Part shown: positions 25,560-34,050 of the stretch, piece after piece
How the letters are laid out: every line of letters starts with the position of its first letter
How positions within the stretch are numbered: position 1 is the stretch's first letter
Origin: Herbiconiux aconitum
GTDB lineage: Bacteria; Actinomycetota; Actinomycetes; Actinomycetales; Microbacteriaceae
Assembly: GCF_024979235.1 (NCBI RefSeq)
Contig: NZ_JANLCM010000002.1
Coordinates: 186,001 to 250,000, forward strand
Direction: 5' to 3'
Length of the DNA stretch: 64,000 bases
Position numbers and translations under genes: made by a program
Notes under the pieces: generated by a model
The model's input: only the letters and a program-made list of their open reading frames with translations
Database searches by the model: none
What the model was told of the DNA's origin: nothing

Positions 25560-25585
25560 AGCGGCCCGAACTCCAGCCCCATTAC

Positions 25586-25620
25586 CTCACCGCAAGGCGC
25601 GCCGCAGCAGCGGCGGCGCG
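25586..25620. repeat. GC-rich palindromic repeat (family A), half unit
   Basis: Only the left half of the family A unit is present (CTCACCGCAAGGCGCGCCGC and the following GCGGCGGCGCG, which folds back on it). It ends 10 bases before the stop of the minus-strand moeZ gene and may serve as its terminator hairpin. Confidence 0.7.
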
Positions 25621-25630
25621 CAAAACCAAC

Positions 25631-26872
25631 TCAGTACCGCGGCTTCGAGGGCTCCACATCGGTGACCCAGGCGTCGATGCCGCCGCGCACGAACACGACG
25701 TCGTCCCATCCGTTCTCGCGCAGTGCGGCGGCGGCGCGCTGGGAGCGGGCGTCGTGGTGGCAGTGGATGATCACCCTTTCCTGGGGCGGCAGGATCTCGC
25801 GGGCGGCGTCGCTGAGGATCTGTCCGAGCGGCACGAGCTCAGCACCGTCGATCGCGACGAGAGCGTGTTCGTGCGGCTCGCGCACATCCACGAGCACGAA
25901 GTCCGCCTCGCCGCGTTCGCGGGCGTCGAGGAGGTCCTTCAGCTCGGTCGGTGAGATCGAGGCGAGCGGAGCGGGAGAGGTGGGGAGAGCGGATGCGTCG
26001 GTCACGGACTGCCTTTCGAAGAGCTTGGTCGCGGGGCCGGTTGCGGCCGGTCCCTGGAGGGAAACGCTGTAGGGCTCCCCGATATTCGCTGCCTTGGCAC
26101 GCGGAGTGGCGTGCCCGAACGCAACCTCACGCCACGACGCGTCGAGCGCGTCGTGAACGAGCAGGCGGCCGAGGAGCGGCTCGCCGTAACCGCCGAGCAG
26201 TTTGAGGGTCTCGGTGGCCATGACGGCGCCGAGCGCTGCGCAGACGGGGCCGAGCACGCCGGCGACGGAGCACGACTCGGCGGGGTCGGCATCCGGCTGC
26301 TCGGGGTAGAGGTCGTCGAGGGTGCGGTCGAGGCCGTCGGGGGCGGTCGCCCAGAACACCGTCACCTGGCCGTCGAAACGGAGAACGGATGCCCAGACGA
26401 GCGGTTTGCCGACGAGCGCACAGGCGGCGTCGACCACGTACTGCACCTCGAAGTTGTCGGTTCCGTCGACGACGACGTCGTATTCGGAGACGAGTTCGAG
26501 AACGTTCGAGGTGGTGACCTCCTCGTCGTGTTCGATCACGTCGACGAGGGGATTGAGTGCGCGCACGGCAGCGGCAGCGGAGGCGGTCTTGCGTTCGCCG
26601 ACCCGCGCATCCGTGTGGATGGTCTGCCGTTGCAGGTTGGACACCTCGACGACGTCGGAGTCGGCGATCCCGATCGTGCCGACGCCGGCGGCGGCCAGGT
26701 ACTGCAGCACGGGGGAGCCGAGACCGCCCGCGCCGAGCACGAGCACCCGCGAATCCTTCAGGCGTCGCTGCCCCTCGAGTCCGAGGTGCGGGAGTGCGAT
26801 CTGCCGGGCGTAGCGCACCAGCTCCTCGCGGGTCAGTTCCGGGCCGGGCGAGACCAGCGCTTTCAGGGCCAT
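25631..26872 (-). CDS. moeZ: MoeZ/MoeB-type adenylyltransferase-sulfurtransferase (ThiF plus rhodanese)
   Basis: A 413-residue fusion. Residues about 15-260 are an E1-like ThiF/MoeB domain with VLVLGAGGLGSPVLQYLAAAG, DVVEVSNLQRQ and DGTDNFEVQY. Residues about 310-410 are a rhodanese domain with LVDVREPHEHALV and the active-site loop IIHCHHDARSQRAA. The CxxC zinc pairs of E. coli MoeB are absent, as in actinobacterial MoeZ. It adenylates MoaD-like carriers and transfers sulfur to them. The ATG at 26872 has an AAAGGA binding site. It lies convergent with moaA-moaD and completes the cofactor set. Confidence 0.9.
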   Translation of the reverse strand: MALKALVSPGPELTREELVRYARQIALPHLGLEGQRRLKDSRVLVLGAGGLGSPVLQYLAAAGVGTIGIADSDVVEVSNLQRQTIHTDARVGERKTASAAAAVRALNPLVDVIEHDEEVTTSNVLELVSEYDVVVDGTDNFEVQYVVDAACALVGKPLVWASVLRFDGQVTVFWATAPDGLDRTLDDLYPEQPDADPAESCSVAGVLGPVCAALGAVMATETLKLLGGYGEPLLGRLLVHDALDASWREVAFGHATPRAKAANIGEPYSVSLQGPAATGPATKLFERQSVTDASALPTSPAPLASISPTELKDLLDARERGEADFVLVDVREPHEHALVAIDGAELVPLGQILSDAAREILPPQERVIIHCHHDARSQRAAAALRENGWDDVVFVRGGIDAWVTDVEPSKPRY

Positions 26873-26971
26873 CCGGGATTCCTTTCGCGTCCTCTCCAGC
26901 GTAAGGCTGTGGAGAACCTCGGCGGCGCCGCGGCTTGTCCACACCCCTTCCCGGGCGGTGCGGATGCCGCC

Positions 26972-26977
26972 TACCGT
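26972..26977 (+). promoter_or_regulatory. -10 box TACCGT for a leaderless glyoxalase-family gene
   Basis: TACCGT is followed by seven bases and the ATG at 26985. It fits the leaderless layout seen at other genes in the window and supports the chosen start. Confidence 0.45.
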
Positions 26978-26984
26978 GGTGGGC

Positions 26985-27341
26985 ATGACACTCACCTGGA
27001 CACAGATCGTGATCGATTCCGAGAACCCCCGAGAGCTCGCCCACTGGTGGAGCGAGGCGCTCGGTTGGCCCATCACCTTCGAGGCCGACGACGAGGAGGA
27101 GGTGGAGATCGCTCCGCACGCCGAGGCGCAGCCAGCCATCCTGTTCGTGCCGGTGCCCGAGAAGAAGTCGCTGAAGAACCGTCTGCACCTCGACTTCCGG
27201 CCCGACGACCAGTCGGCCGAGGTCGCGCGGTTGCTGGCAGCGGGCGCGACCGGGGCCGACGTGGGTCAAGGAGACGACGTGACCTGGGTGGTGCTGGCCG
27301 ATCCCGAGGGCAACGAGTTCTGCGTGTTGCGCGCCCGATGA
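26985..27341 (+). CDS. Glyoxalase/VOC superfamily protein
   Basis: A 118-residue member of the vicinal oxygen chelate fold in the actinobacterial glyoxalase-like group. Visible are the opening WTQIVIDSENPRELAHWWSEALGWP, the middle RLHLDFRPDDQ and the ending VVLADPEGNEFCVLRAR, all typical of VOC proteins used as resistance or isomerase domains. The metal-ligand pattern is incomplete, so an enzymatic role is unclear. The ATG lies seven bases after a TACCGT box. smc follows after 91 bases on the same strand. Confidence 0.8.
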   Translation: MTLTWTQIVIDSENPRELAHWWSEALGWPITFEADDEEEVEIAPHAEAQPAILFVPVPEKKSLKNRLHLDFRPDDQSAEVARLLAAGATGADVGQGDDVTWVVLADPEGNEFCVLRAR

Positions 27342-27432
27342 GGCCGCGAGGCCAGTCACTGCACGGGAAGCGGTGCGGAATTCGATACCGTAGTGCACAC
27401 CGGAGGCGCGAGAGCAGGATGAGAGGCGGCGC

Positions 27433-30400
27433 GTGTATCTGAAGAGCTTGACCCTCAAGGGATTCAAGTCCTTCGCCAACCCCACCACCTTCGCGTTCGA
27501 GACCGGCGTCACCTGCGTGGTCGGCCCGAACGGCTCGGGCAAGAGCAACGTCGTCGACGCCCTGGCCTGGGTGATGGGGGAGCAGGGCGCCAAGACACTC
27601 CGCGGCGGCAAGATGGAAGACGTCATCTTCGCCGGCACGAGCACCAAGGGTCCGCTCGGTCGCGCCGAAGTCACGCTCACGATCGACAACGCGGATGGCG
27701 CGTTGCCGATCGAGTACTCCGAGGTCACGATCAGCCGCACCCTGTTCCGCAACGGCGGCAGCGAATACGCCATCAACGGCGACAGCTGCCGGCTGCTCGA
27801 CGTGCAGGAGCTCCTCTCCGATTCCGGGCTCGGCCGCGAGATGCACGTCATCGTGGGCCAGGGGCAGCTGGATGCGGTGCTGCACGCGACTCCCGAGGGT
27901 CGGCGCGGATTCATCGAAGAGGCGGCCGGCATCCTGAAGCACCGCCGGCGCAAAGAGAAGACGCAGCGCAAGCTCGAGGCGATGCAGGCGAACCTGACGC
28001 GGTTGAGCGACCTCGCGGGCGAGATCCGACGCCAACTGAGGCCGCTCGGCCGGCAGGCCGAGATCGCGAAAGAAGCGCAGTCGATCGCCGCCATCGTGCG
28101 CGACGCCCGTGCGCGGCTGCTGGCCGACGAGATCGTGGGTCTGCGCACGGCTCTGGATGCGCACTCCCGCAGCGAGAGCGAACGCCACACCGAGCGGATC
28201 GTGTTGCAGGAACGACTCGAACAGAACCAGCTGCGCATCAACAGACTCGAGCAGGCGCAGGTCGGCGACGCCGTCGATCTCGCCCGGCGCACCAGCTTCG
28301 GTCTCGAATCGGTGCAGGAGCGCTTGCGCAACCTCTACAACCTCGCCAACCAGAGGCTCGCGTTGCTCGGCAGCGAGGAGAGCGTTCCGGATGCGGGCCC
28401 CAGCGTCACACCCGCCATGGTGAGCGACTCGAAGGCGGAGGTTCTGCGCCTGCACGGTGAGGTGGCCGCAGCCCAGACAGCGTGGGAGGCCTCACAAGTC
28501 GTCACCACGAGAGCACGCGGCTCCCTCGACGCGCTCGACGAGCAGATCGCCTATCAGAGCTCCCTCGTCTCGAAGCACGACCTCGAGCTCTCGAAGCTGA
28601 CGGGGCAACTCGAGTCGGCCAACACCCGCCTGGCCACGGTGCGCGGCGAGGTGCTGCGGCAGCAGAACGCCCTCGACGCCGCGGCTGCGCGGCGCGAGAC
28701 GGCGCAGGCCGACTTCGCGCGGGCCGAGGCAGAGGCGGCCATCGGCGAGGTCGACGAGACCGATCTCGACGAGGCGTACGAATTCGCCCAGTCGCAGGTG
28801 TTCGAAGCCGACGCCGAGATCGAACGCCTGCGCGAACAACTCCATACCCACGAGCGAGAGCGCGACGCCCTCGCGGCACGCACCAGTGCGCTCACGATGG
28901 CGCTCGATCAGAAAGACGGATCGGCCGAACTCGTCGCTGCACGTCTCGACGGCATCCGCGGGCTCGTGGCCGAGCACGTGAAAGTCACTCCGGGCTACGA
29001 GACGGCGATCGCCGCGGCACTCGGAACCCTCGCCGACGCCGTGCTGGCCGACTCGGTCGAGTCGGCCGTGAACGCCGCCAACGCCGCCGCCGAAGGAGAC
29101 ATGGGCCGGGTGGAGCTGATCATCGCCGACTCGACTCCCGAAGCCACGCTCGGGCAAGATGCCCTCGTGCAGATCGACGGCATCGTGGCCGCGACCTCGG
29201 TCGTCACCGCTCCGGGCGGCGTTCTCGGCGTGCTGGCGTCGATGGTCGTCGCCGACGACCTCGACGCCGCCCGCCGCGCCTGGCGGGCTCTCGAGCCGTC
29301 AGCCGGAGCGGGACTGACGGTGGTCACCCGCAGCGGCGAGGTGCTCACGAGATACATCCTGCGTGGCGGATCGGGCGCGACCCGATCGCGCATCGAACTG
29401 GTGGCCGAGCGTGACTCGGCGGCGATTGCGCTCGATGAGGAGAATTCCCTCATCGAGCGGGCCCGATTCGCGTTGGCCGAACAGCGGGGCATCGCCCAGG
29501 TCGCCAAGGAGCAGTCGCAGGCTGCCCTCTCGGCGCTGCGCGAATACGACGCGAAGCTCGCGGCCCGCACCGAGAAGCTGAGCCGCCTCAAGGCGCAGGT
29601 CGAGGCCGGCACGGGTGAACTCGAGCGCCTGCAGAAGGCCCTGCAGCTCGCTCAGGATGCGGTGGGCCAAGCCGAGCAGTCCGCCGACAAGGCGCGAGGC
29701 GAGCTCGAAGCCGTGCGCGAACGCCCGCGCCCCATCCTCGATGTCAGTTCTCGAGATGGCCTGTTGGCCGAGCTCGAAGCGGCACGCGACCGCGAGGTCG
29801 AATCGCGCTTGGGCGTCGAGACCGCCCGCGAACGGGTGCGGGCCGAGCAGGCTCGCACCACCGCCCTCGAAAAGCAGCTCGAGGCAGACCGCGCGGCCGC
29901 GGAAGCCGCGGCGCGTCGGGCAGTGATCCGACGTCGGCAGATCGAGGCGGCGACCGATGTGGTCGAGTCCCTGCCACCGGTGCTCGAATCCATCGACCGC
30001 TCGGTGAGTGAGGCGAAGGTGCAACTCGCTCAGCGTGAAGCGGAGCGCGCCGAACAGAACGAGGAATTGCTGGGACTCCGGCGAGACGAGGCGGCGCTCC
30101 GGGAACGACTGCAGGCGATCACCGAGAACGTGCACGGGCTCGAACTGCAGATCTACGAGAAGAAGCTCCACCTGTCGAGTCTGCTCGAGCGTGCCGGCTC
30201 CGAGCTGGGGCTCGTCGAAGACGTGCTGGTGGCCGAATACGGCCCCGACCAGCGGATTCCGGATGACAACGACGTCGCGTCCATCGACACCAGCGCGGCG
30301 GCTGTGGCCGCGGCGACGGCAGAGCTCGAACCAGCGGACTCCGATGACGACGAAGACGCCCCTGCATTCGTCACAGGGCCTGCCACCGCGGCCGACGAAC

Positions 30401-31089
30401 GATCCGCACCGGTCGGCCGGCCCTTCGTGCGCTCGGAGCAGCAGCAGCGGCTCGCGAAGGCCGAGCGCAAGCTCGCCGAACTCGGCCGGGTCAACCCGCT
30501 GGCGCTCGAGGAGTTCGACGCGCTTGAGCAGCGCCACAAGTTCCTCACCGAGCAGCTCACCGATCTCACCAACACCCGCAAAGACCTCCTCACGATCATC
30601 GAAGAGATCGACGACCGGATGCAGACCATCTTCGAGAGCGCCTTCGCCGACACGCAGGAAGCGTTCGCCCAGGTGTTCCCGATCCTGTTCCCGGGCGGCA
30701 CGGGCTCGATCCACTTGACCGACCCGCAGAACATGCTGACGACCGGAATCGAGGTCTCGGTCAAGCCCGCGGGCAAGAAGATCGAACGTCTGTCGCTGCT
30801 CTCCGGTGGGGAGCGGTCGCTCGCTGCGGTCGCCCTGCTGATCGCGATCTTCAAGGCCCGCCCCAGTCCCTTCTACATCATGGACGAAGTGGAGGCGGCG
30901 CTCGACGACGCGAACCTCGGTCGGCTGCTCACCATTTTCGAAGATCTGCGCCAGACGAGCCAGCTCATCGTCATCACCCACCAGAAGCGCACCATGGAGA
31001 TCGCGGATGCCCTCTACGGCGTCTCGATGCGCCAAGACGGCGTCTCCGCGGTCGTCGGCCAACGGGTGAAGGCCGAAGAGCCGGTCTAG
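27433..31089 (+). CDS. smc: Chromosome segregation protein SMC
   Basis: A full-length 1218-residue SMC ATPase that forms the condensin core with ScpA/ScpB and organises the nucleoid. The N-terminal head has LTLKGFKSFA and Walker A VGPNGSGKSNVVDALAW near residue 33. Two long coiled-coil arms rich in Glu, Ala and Arg flank a hinge near residues 510-650. The C-terminal head has the signature RLSLLSGGERSLAAVALLIA and Walker B SPFYIMDEVEAALDD. The start is GTG at 27433. A low-complexity acidic stretch (SDDDEDAP) interrupts the second arm near residue 975. ftsY, a frequent neighbour in related genomes, is not seen here. Confidence 0.95.
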   Translation: MYLKSLTLKGFKSFANPTTFAFETGVTCVVGPNGSGKSNVVDALAWVMGEQGAKTLRGGKMEDVIFAGTSTKGPLGRAEVTLTIDNADGALPIEYSEVTISRTLFRNGGSEYAINGDSCRLLDVQELLSDSGLGREMHVIVGQGQLDAVLHATPEGRRGFIEEAAGILKHRRRKEKTQRKLEAMQANLTRLSDLAGEIRRQLRPLGRQAEIAKEAQSIAAIVRDARARLLADEIVGLRTALDAHSRSESERHTERIVLQERLEQNQLRINRLEQAQVGDAVDLARRTSFGLESVQERLRNLYNLANQRLALLGSEESVPDAGPSVTPAMVSDSKAEVLRLHGEVAAAQTAWEASQVVTTRARGSLDALDEQIAYQSSLVSKHDLELSKLTGQLESANTRLATVRGEVLRQQNALDAAAARRETAQADFARAEAEAAIGEVDETDLDEAYEFAQSQVFEADAEIERLREQLHTHERERDALAARTSALTMALDQKDGSAELVAARLDGIRGLVAEHVKVTPGYETAIAAALGTLADAVLADSVESAVNAANAAAEGDMGRVELIIADSTPEATLGQDALVQIDGIVAATSVVTAPGGVLGVLASMVVADDLDAARRAWRALEPSAGAGLTVVTRSGEVLTRYILRGGSGATRSRIELVAERDSAAIALDEENSLIERARFALAEQRGIAQVAKEQSQAALSALREYDAKLAARTEKLSRLKAQVEAGTGELERLQKALQLAQDAVGQAEQSADKARGELEAVRERPRPILDVSSRDGLLAELEAARDREVESRLGVETARERVRAEQARTTALEKQLEADRAAAEAAARRAVIRRRQIEAATDVVESLPPVLESIDRSVSEAKVQLAQREAERAEQNEELLGLRRDEAALRERLQAITENVHGLELQIYEKKLHLSSLLERAGSELGLVEDVLVAEYGPDQRIPDDNDVASIDTSAAAVAAATAELEPADSDDDEDAPAFVTGPATAADERSAPVGRPFVRSEQQQRLAKAERKLAELGRVNPLALEEFDALEQRHKFLTEQLTDLTNTRKDLLTIIEEIDDRMQTIFESAFADTQEAFAQVFPILFPGGTGSIHLTDPQNMLTTGIEVSVKPAGKKIERLSLLSGGERSLAAVALLIAIFKARPSPFYIMDEVEAALDDANLGRLLTIFEDLRQTSQLIVITHQKRTMEIADALYGVSMRQDGVSAVVGQRVKAEEPV

Positions 31090-31094
31090 ACAGC

Positions 31095-32318
31095 ATGAGA
31101 GCCTTCGACGAGGTCCGGCAGTCGCTCGAGCAGTGCGTGGCCGACGGATACGCACCCGGCATCGTGGCAGGCATCCGCCACCGAGGTGAGACGGAGTACT
31201 TCGCGACCGGGCGGTACTCGTTCGATCCCGGCTCGCCGCCGATGACCACCGGCACACCGTTCCGCGTCGCGTCGCTCGGCAAGCTCGTCGCCGGCGCCCT
31301 GTCGACCATGCTGCTCGGCGAAGGGGTGTTCGCGCTCGATGATCCGATCGATCGATGGTTGCCCGAGGTCGCCGAGCCACGTGTGCTGGTGAGCCCTGAC
31401 GCGACGCTCGACGAGACCGTCCCGGCCCACAGACCCATCACTGTCAGCGACCTGCTCACCATGACGGCAGGGTTCGCCTTCCCGTTCCCCGAGACGCCTC
31501 TCACCCGTGCGATGGCCGACGCCGGGGTGGCCACCGGCCCGGTGCCGGCACAGCTCACGCCCGACGAGTTCGCCGCCCGTCTCGGCTCGCTGCCGTTGGC
31601 TCGCCAGCCCGGCGACCGTTTCGCCTACGACACGGCGGCCGACGTGCTCTCGATCCTGCTCGCCCGGGCATCCGGCGGCACGCTCGGCGATCTCGTGCGC
31701 ACTCGCGTCGCCGATCCGCTCGGCCTGGCGAGCACGACGTTCTTCGTTCCCGGCCCACTCCCGACGCCCTACCGCGTGCGAGAAGGGGCGCCGGGTAACG
31801 GCGCCGAAGCCGCGACCATGCCGGCAGACCTCGTCGTCGCCGAGGGTCTGGTGACCGCGTTCTCGCATCCGCCCCTCATGGAGTCACTGCGTGGCGGACT
31901 CGTCTCGACCGTGCCCGAATTCCTGCGATTCCTCGTGGCGGTCGACGATGACGCCCTTCTCACCCGAGCTCAGCGCATCCGGATGACGAGCGACCAGCTC
32001 ACCGACGGTCAGCGGATCGGACTCGCCGAGATGGGAGGGCCCGGATACGGTTGGGGCTGGCAGACCGGCGTCGACCTGCTTCCGCGGCCCGGCGAGAGCC
32101 TCGATGCCGACGCCTTCCGTGCGGTGGCCCTCGCCGAGGAGCCGTGGCGTTCACCCGGCCGTTGGGGCTGGGCCGGCGGCACCGGCACGAGCGCCTACGT
32201 CGATCCCGACCGCGACCTCGTGGCCGCCGTCTTCACCCAGCATCAACTGGGTGCCCCCACCGACGACTTCAGCTTCTTCTGGCGCCCCTTGATCGCCTCC
32301 GTAGGCTCCCGCCACTGA
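31095..32318 (+). CDS. Serine hydrolase, class-C beta-lactamase/EstB family
   Basis: A 407-residue penicillin-binding-protein-like serine hydrolase. The SxxK nucleophile motif is in FRVASLGKLVAGAL near residue 58, the YxN-like tyrosine is in RFAYDTAADVLS near residue 177, and the third motif is GWAGGTGTSAYVDP near residue 356. The family contains esterases, D-aminopeptidases and class C beta-lactamases. No signal peptide is evident, so it is probably cytoplasmic and an esterase or peptidase rather than a secreted beta-lactamase. It begins five bases after the smc stop and is likely co-transcribed. Confidence 0.85.
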   Translation: MRAFDEVRQSLEQCVADGYAPGIVAGIRHRGETEYFATGRYSFDPGSPPMTTGTPFRVASLGKLVAGALSTMLLGEGVFALDDPIDRWLPEVAEPRVLVSPDATLDETVPAHRPITVSDLLTMTAGFAFPFPETPLTRAMADAGVATGPVPAQLTPDEFAARLGSLPLARQPGDRFAYDTAADVLSILLARASGGTLGDLVRTRVADPLGLASTTFFVPGPLPTPYRVREGAPGNGAEAATMPADLVVAEGLVTAFSHPPLMESLRGGLVSTVPEFLRFLVAVDDDALLTRAQRIRMTSDQLTDGQRIGLAEMGGPGYGWGWQTGVDLLPRPGESLDADAFRAVALAEEPWRSPGRWGWAGGTGTSAYVDPDRDLVAAVFTQHQLGAPTDDFSFFWRPLIASVGSRH

Positions 32319-32382
32319 CTCCCGCGCCGACACCGCACGAGGCCCCACGCGCTGGGCCCGAGTCGAGCCCCCGGGCAGCCCC

Positions 32383-32526
32383 CGCACGAGATCGCAGGCA
32401 ACAGGCCCTACTCGACGACCCAGGGTGAGGGCGCGGCCTCGCCAGCGACCGCACCCGAACATGTCGCCCGCGACGGGCAGGGACCGGCGCGGACCGGGAA
32501 GGTCGCGCGAAGCACGGCCTTCCCGG
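32383..32526 (-). repeat. Dispersed 145-nt 3'-UTR element, copy 2
   Basis: This is the second, inverted copy of the element at 10469-10613. On the minus strand it starts 12 bases after the gnd stop with a hairpin, continues through the shared GCGCCGGTCCCTGCCCG segment and ends with the shared 32-base block (32429-32398) and CTCGTGCG. It spans most of the gap between the convergent serine hydrolase and gnd genes. The two copies differ by scattered substitutions and one single-base length change. Confidence 0.8.
32494..32526 (-). terminator. Hairpin after gnd
   Basis: Bases 32494-32508 pair with 32512-32526 around a GAA loop: 15 positions with a single C-A mismatch. The lower stem (CCGGGAAGG/CCTTCCCGG) differs from copy 1 on both strands while pairing is kept. 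It sits 12 bases past the gnd stop codon. Confidence 0.65.
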
Positions 32527-32538
32527 CAGCTAGCACAG

Positions 32539-33996
32539 CTAGTGGGTAGACGGCTCCGTAGCGATCTCCGACCGGTCGCCCGACCAGAGGGTGTGGAACA
32601 CGCCCTCTTCGTCGACGCGCTTGTAGGTGTGTGCTCCGAAGAAGTCGCGTTGTCCTTGCACGAGGGCGGCCGGGAGGCGCTTCGAGGCGAGGGAGTCGTA
32701 GTACGACAGAGCGGAGCCGAATCCAGGCACCGGCACGCCGGACAGCGCGGCGGTCGAGACCACACGCCGCCAGGCCTCTTCGCCCGAGGCCACAGCCGAG
32801 GCGAAGTACGGGTCTTCGAGCAGCGAGGTGATGTCGGGGTTGTTCTGGTAGGCCTCGACGATGCGGTTCAGGAACTGGGCGCGGATGATGCAGCCCGCGC
32901 GCCAGATCTTCGCCACGGCGCCCTTGTCGATGTCCCAGCCGTACTGCTTGGCGCCGGCGATGATCTCGTCGAAGCCCTGCGCATAAGCGACGACCTTCGA
33001 TGCGTAGAGGGCGGCGCGGATGTCGTCGGCGAAGGTGTCGACATCGACCTCCACGACGGTGGGTCGCGAGGTGATCGTGGCCTGCACGGCCGAACGCTGC
33101 TCGGGGTGCGACGACACCGAGCGGGCGAACACCGCTTCGGCGATGCCGCCGACGGGGGTGCCGAGGTCGAGTGCGTTCTGCACCGTCCACGCGCCGGTGC
33201 CCTTGGCGCCGGCCTGGTCGAGCACGATGTCGACGAAGGGCTTGCCGGTCTTCGCGTCGACCTGCTTCAGCACCTCGGCGGTGATCTCGATCAGGTACGA
33301 CTCGAGGTCGCCGGAGTTCCAGGCGGTGAACACCTCGGCCAGTTCGGCGGGGGAGCGCTTCGTGATGGTGCGGAGCAGGTCGTAGGCCTCGGCGATGAGC
33401 TGCATGTCGGCGTATTCGATGCCGTTGTGCACCATCTTCACGAAGTGGCCGGCGCCGTCGGTGCCGATGTGGGTGACGCACGGTTCGCCCTCGGCGACCG
33501 CGGCGATCGACGCGAGGATCGGGCCGAGCGTCTTGTAGGCCTCAGCGGTTCCGCCGGGCATGATCGAGGGGCCGTTGAGTGCGCCCTCCTCACCGCCCGA
33601 GATGCCGGTGCCGACGAAGTGGATGCCCTTCGCCGAGATGTCCTTCTCACGGCGGATCGTGTCGTGGAAGTTCGCATTGCCGCCGTCGACGATGATGTCG
33701 CCCGGCTCGAAGCGCTCCGCGAGCTCGGAGATCACCGCATCCGTGCCGGCGCCCGCCTGCACCATGATGATCGCGGTGCGGGGCTTGGCGAGCGACGCGA
33801 CGAAGTCGTCGATCGACTCCGATGCCACGAAGCCGGCCTCCGGATGCTCCGCCATCAGCTTGCGGGTGCGCTCGGGCGAACGGTTGAAGATCGCAACGGT
33901 GTTGCCTTCACGGCTGGCGAGGTTGCGAGCCAGGTTCGACCCCATCACCGCCATTCCGACGACTCCGATATTGGCGGTTCCAGCAGTCGATGACAT
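32539..33996 (-). CDS. gnd: 6-phosphogluconate dehydrogenase, decarboxylating
   Basis: A 485-residue pentose-phosphate pathway enzyme converting 6-phosphogluconate to ribulose 5-phosphate with CO2 release and NADP(H) formation. The cofactor motif is IGVVGMAVMGSNLARN near residue 10, with NRSPERTRKL after it suggesting NADP. The substrate motif is GTGISGGEEGALNGPSIMPGG near residue 125, and the catalytic lysine is in GAGHFVKMVHNGIEYADMQ near residue 185. The length is usual for the long (E. coli-like) class. The ATG at 33996 has a GGAGGAGC binding site. Confidence 0.95.
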   Translation of the reverse strand: MSSTAGTANIGVVGMAVMGSNLARNLASREGNTVAIFNRSPERTRKLMAEHPEAGFVASESIDDFVASLAKPRTAIIMVQAGAGTDAVISELAERFEPGDIIVDGGNANFHDTIRREKDISAKGIHFVGTGISGGEEGALNGPSIMPGGTAEAYKTLGPILASIAAVAEGEPCVTHIGTDGAGHFVKMVHNGIEYADMQLIAEAYDLLRTITKRSPAELAEVFTAWNSGDLESYLIEITAEVLKQVDAKTGKPFVDIVLDQAGAKGTGAWTVQNALDLGTPVGGIAEAVFARSVSSHPEQRSAVQATITSRPTVVEVDVDTFADDIRAALYASKVVAYAQGFDEIIAGAKQYGWDIDKGAVAKIWRAGCIIRAQFLNRIVEAYQNNPDITSLLEDPYFASAVASGEEAWRRVVSTAALSGVPVPGFGSALSYYDSLASKRLPAALVQGQRDFFGAHTYKRVDEEGVFHTLWSGDRSEIATEPSTH

Positions 33997-34050
33997 TGAT
34001 GCTCCTCCGTGAGATTGATCGATTCCAGCGTAGTCGCTCAGCACAAGGCC

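Noticed and set aside
25362..25630. Possible CRISPR-like array from regular repeats
   Set aside because: The units are 81-base palindromes with only three members and no uniform unique spacers or cas genes; they fit a REP/MITE-like repeat better.
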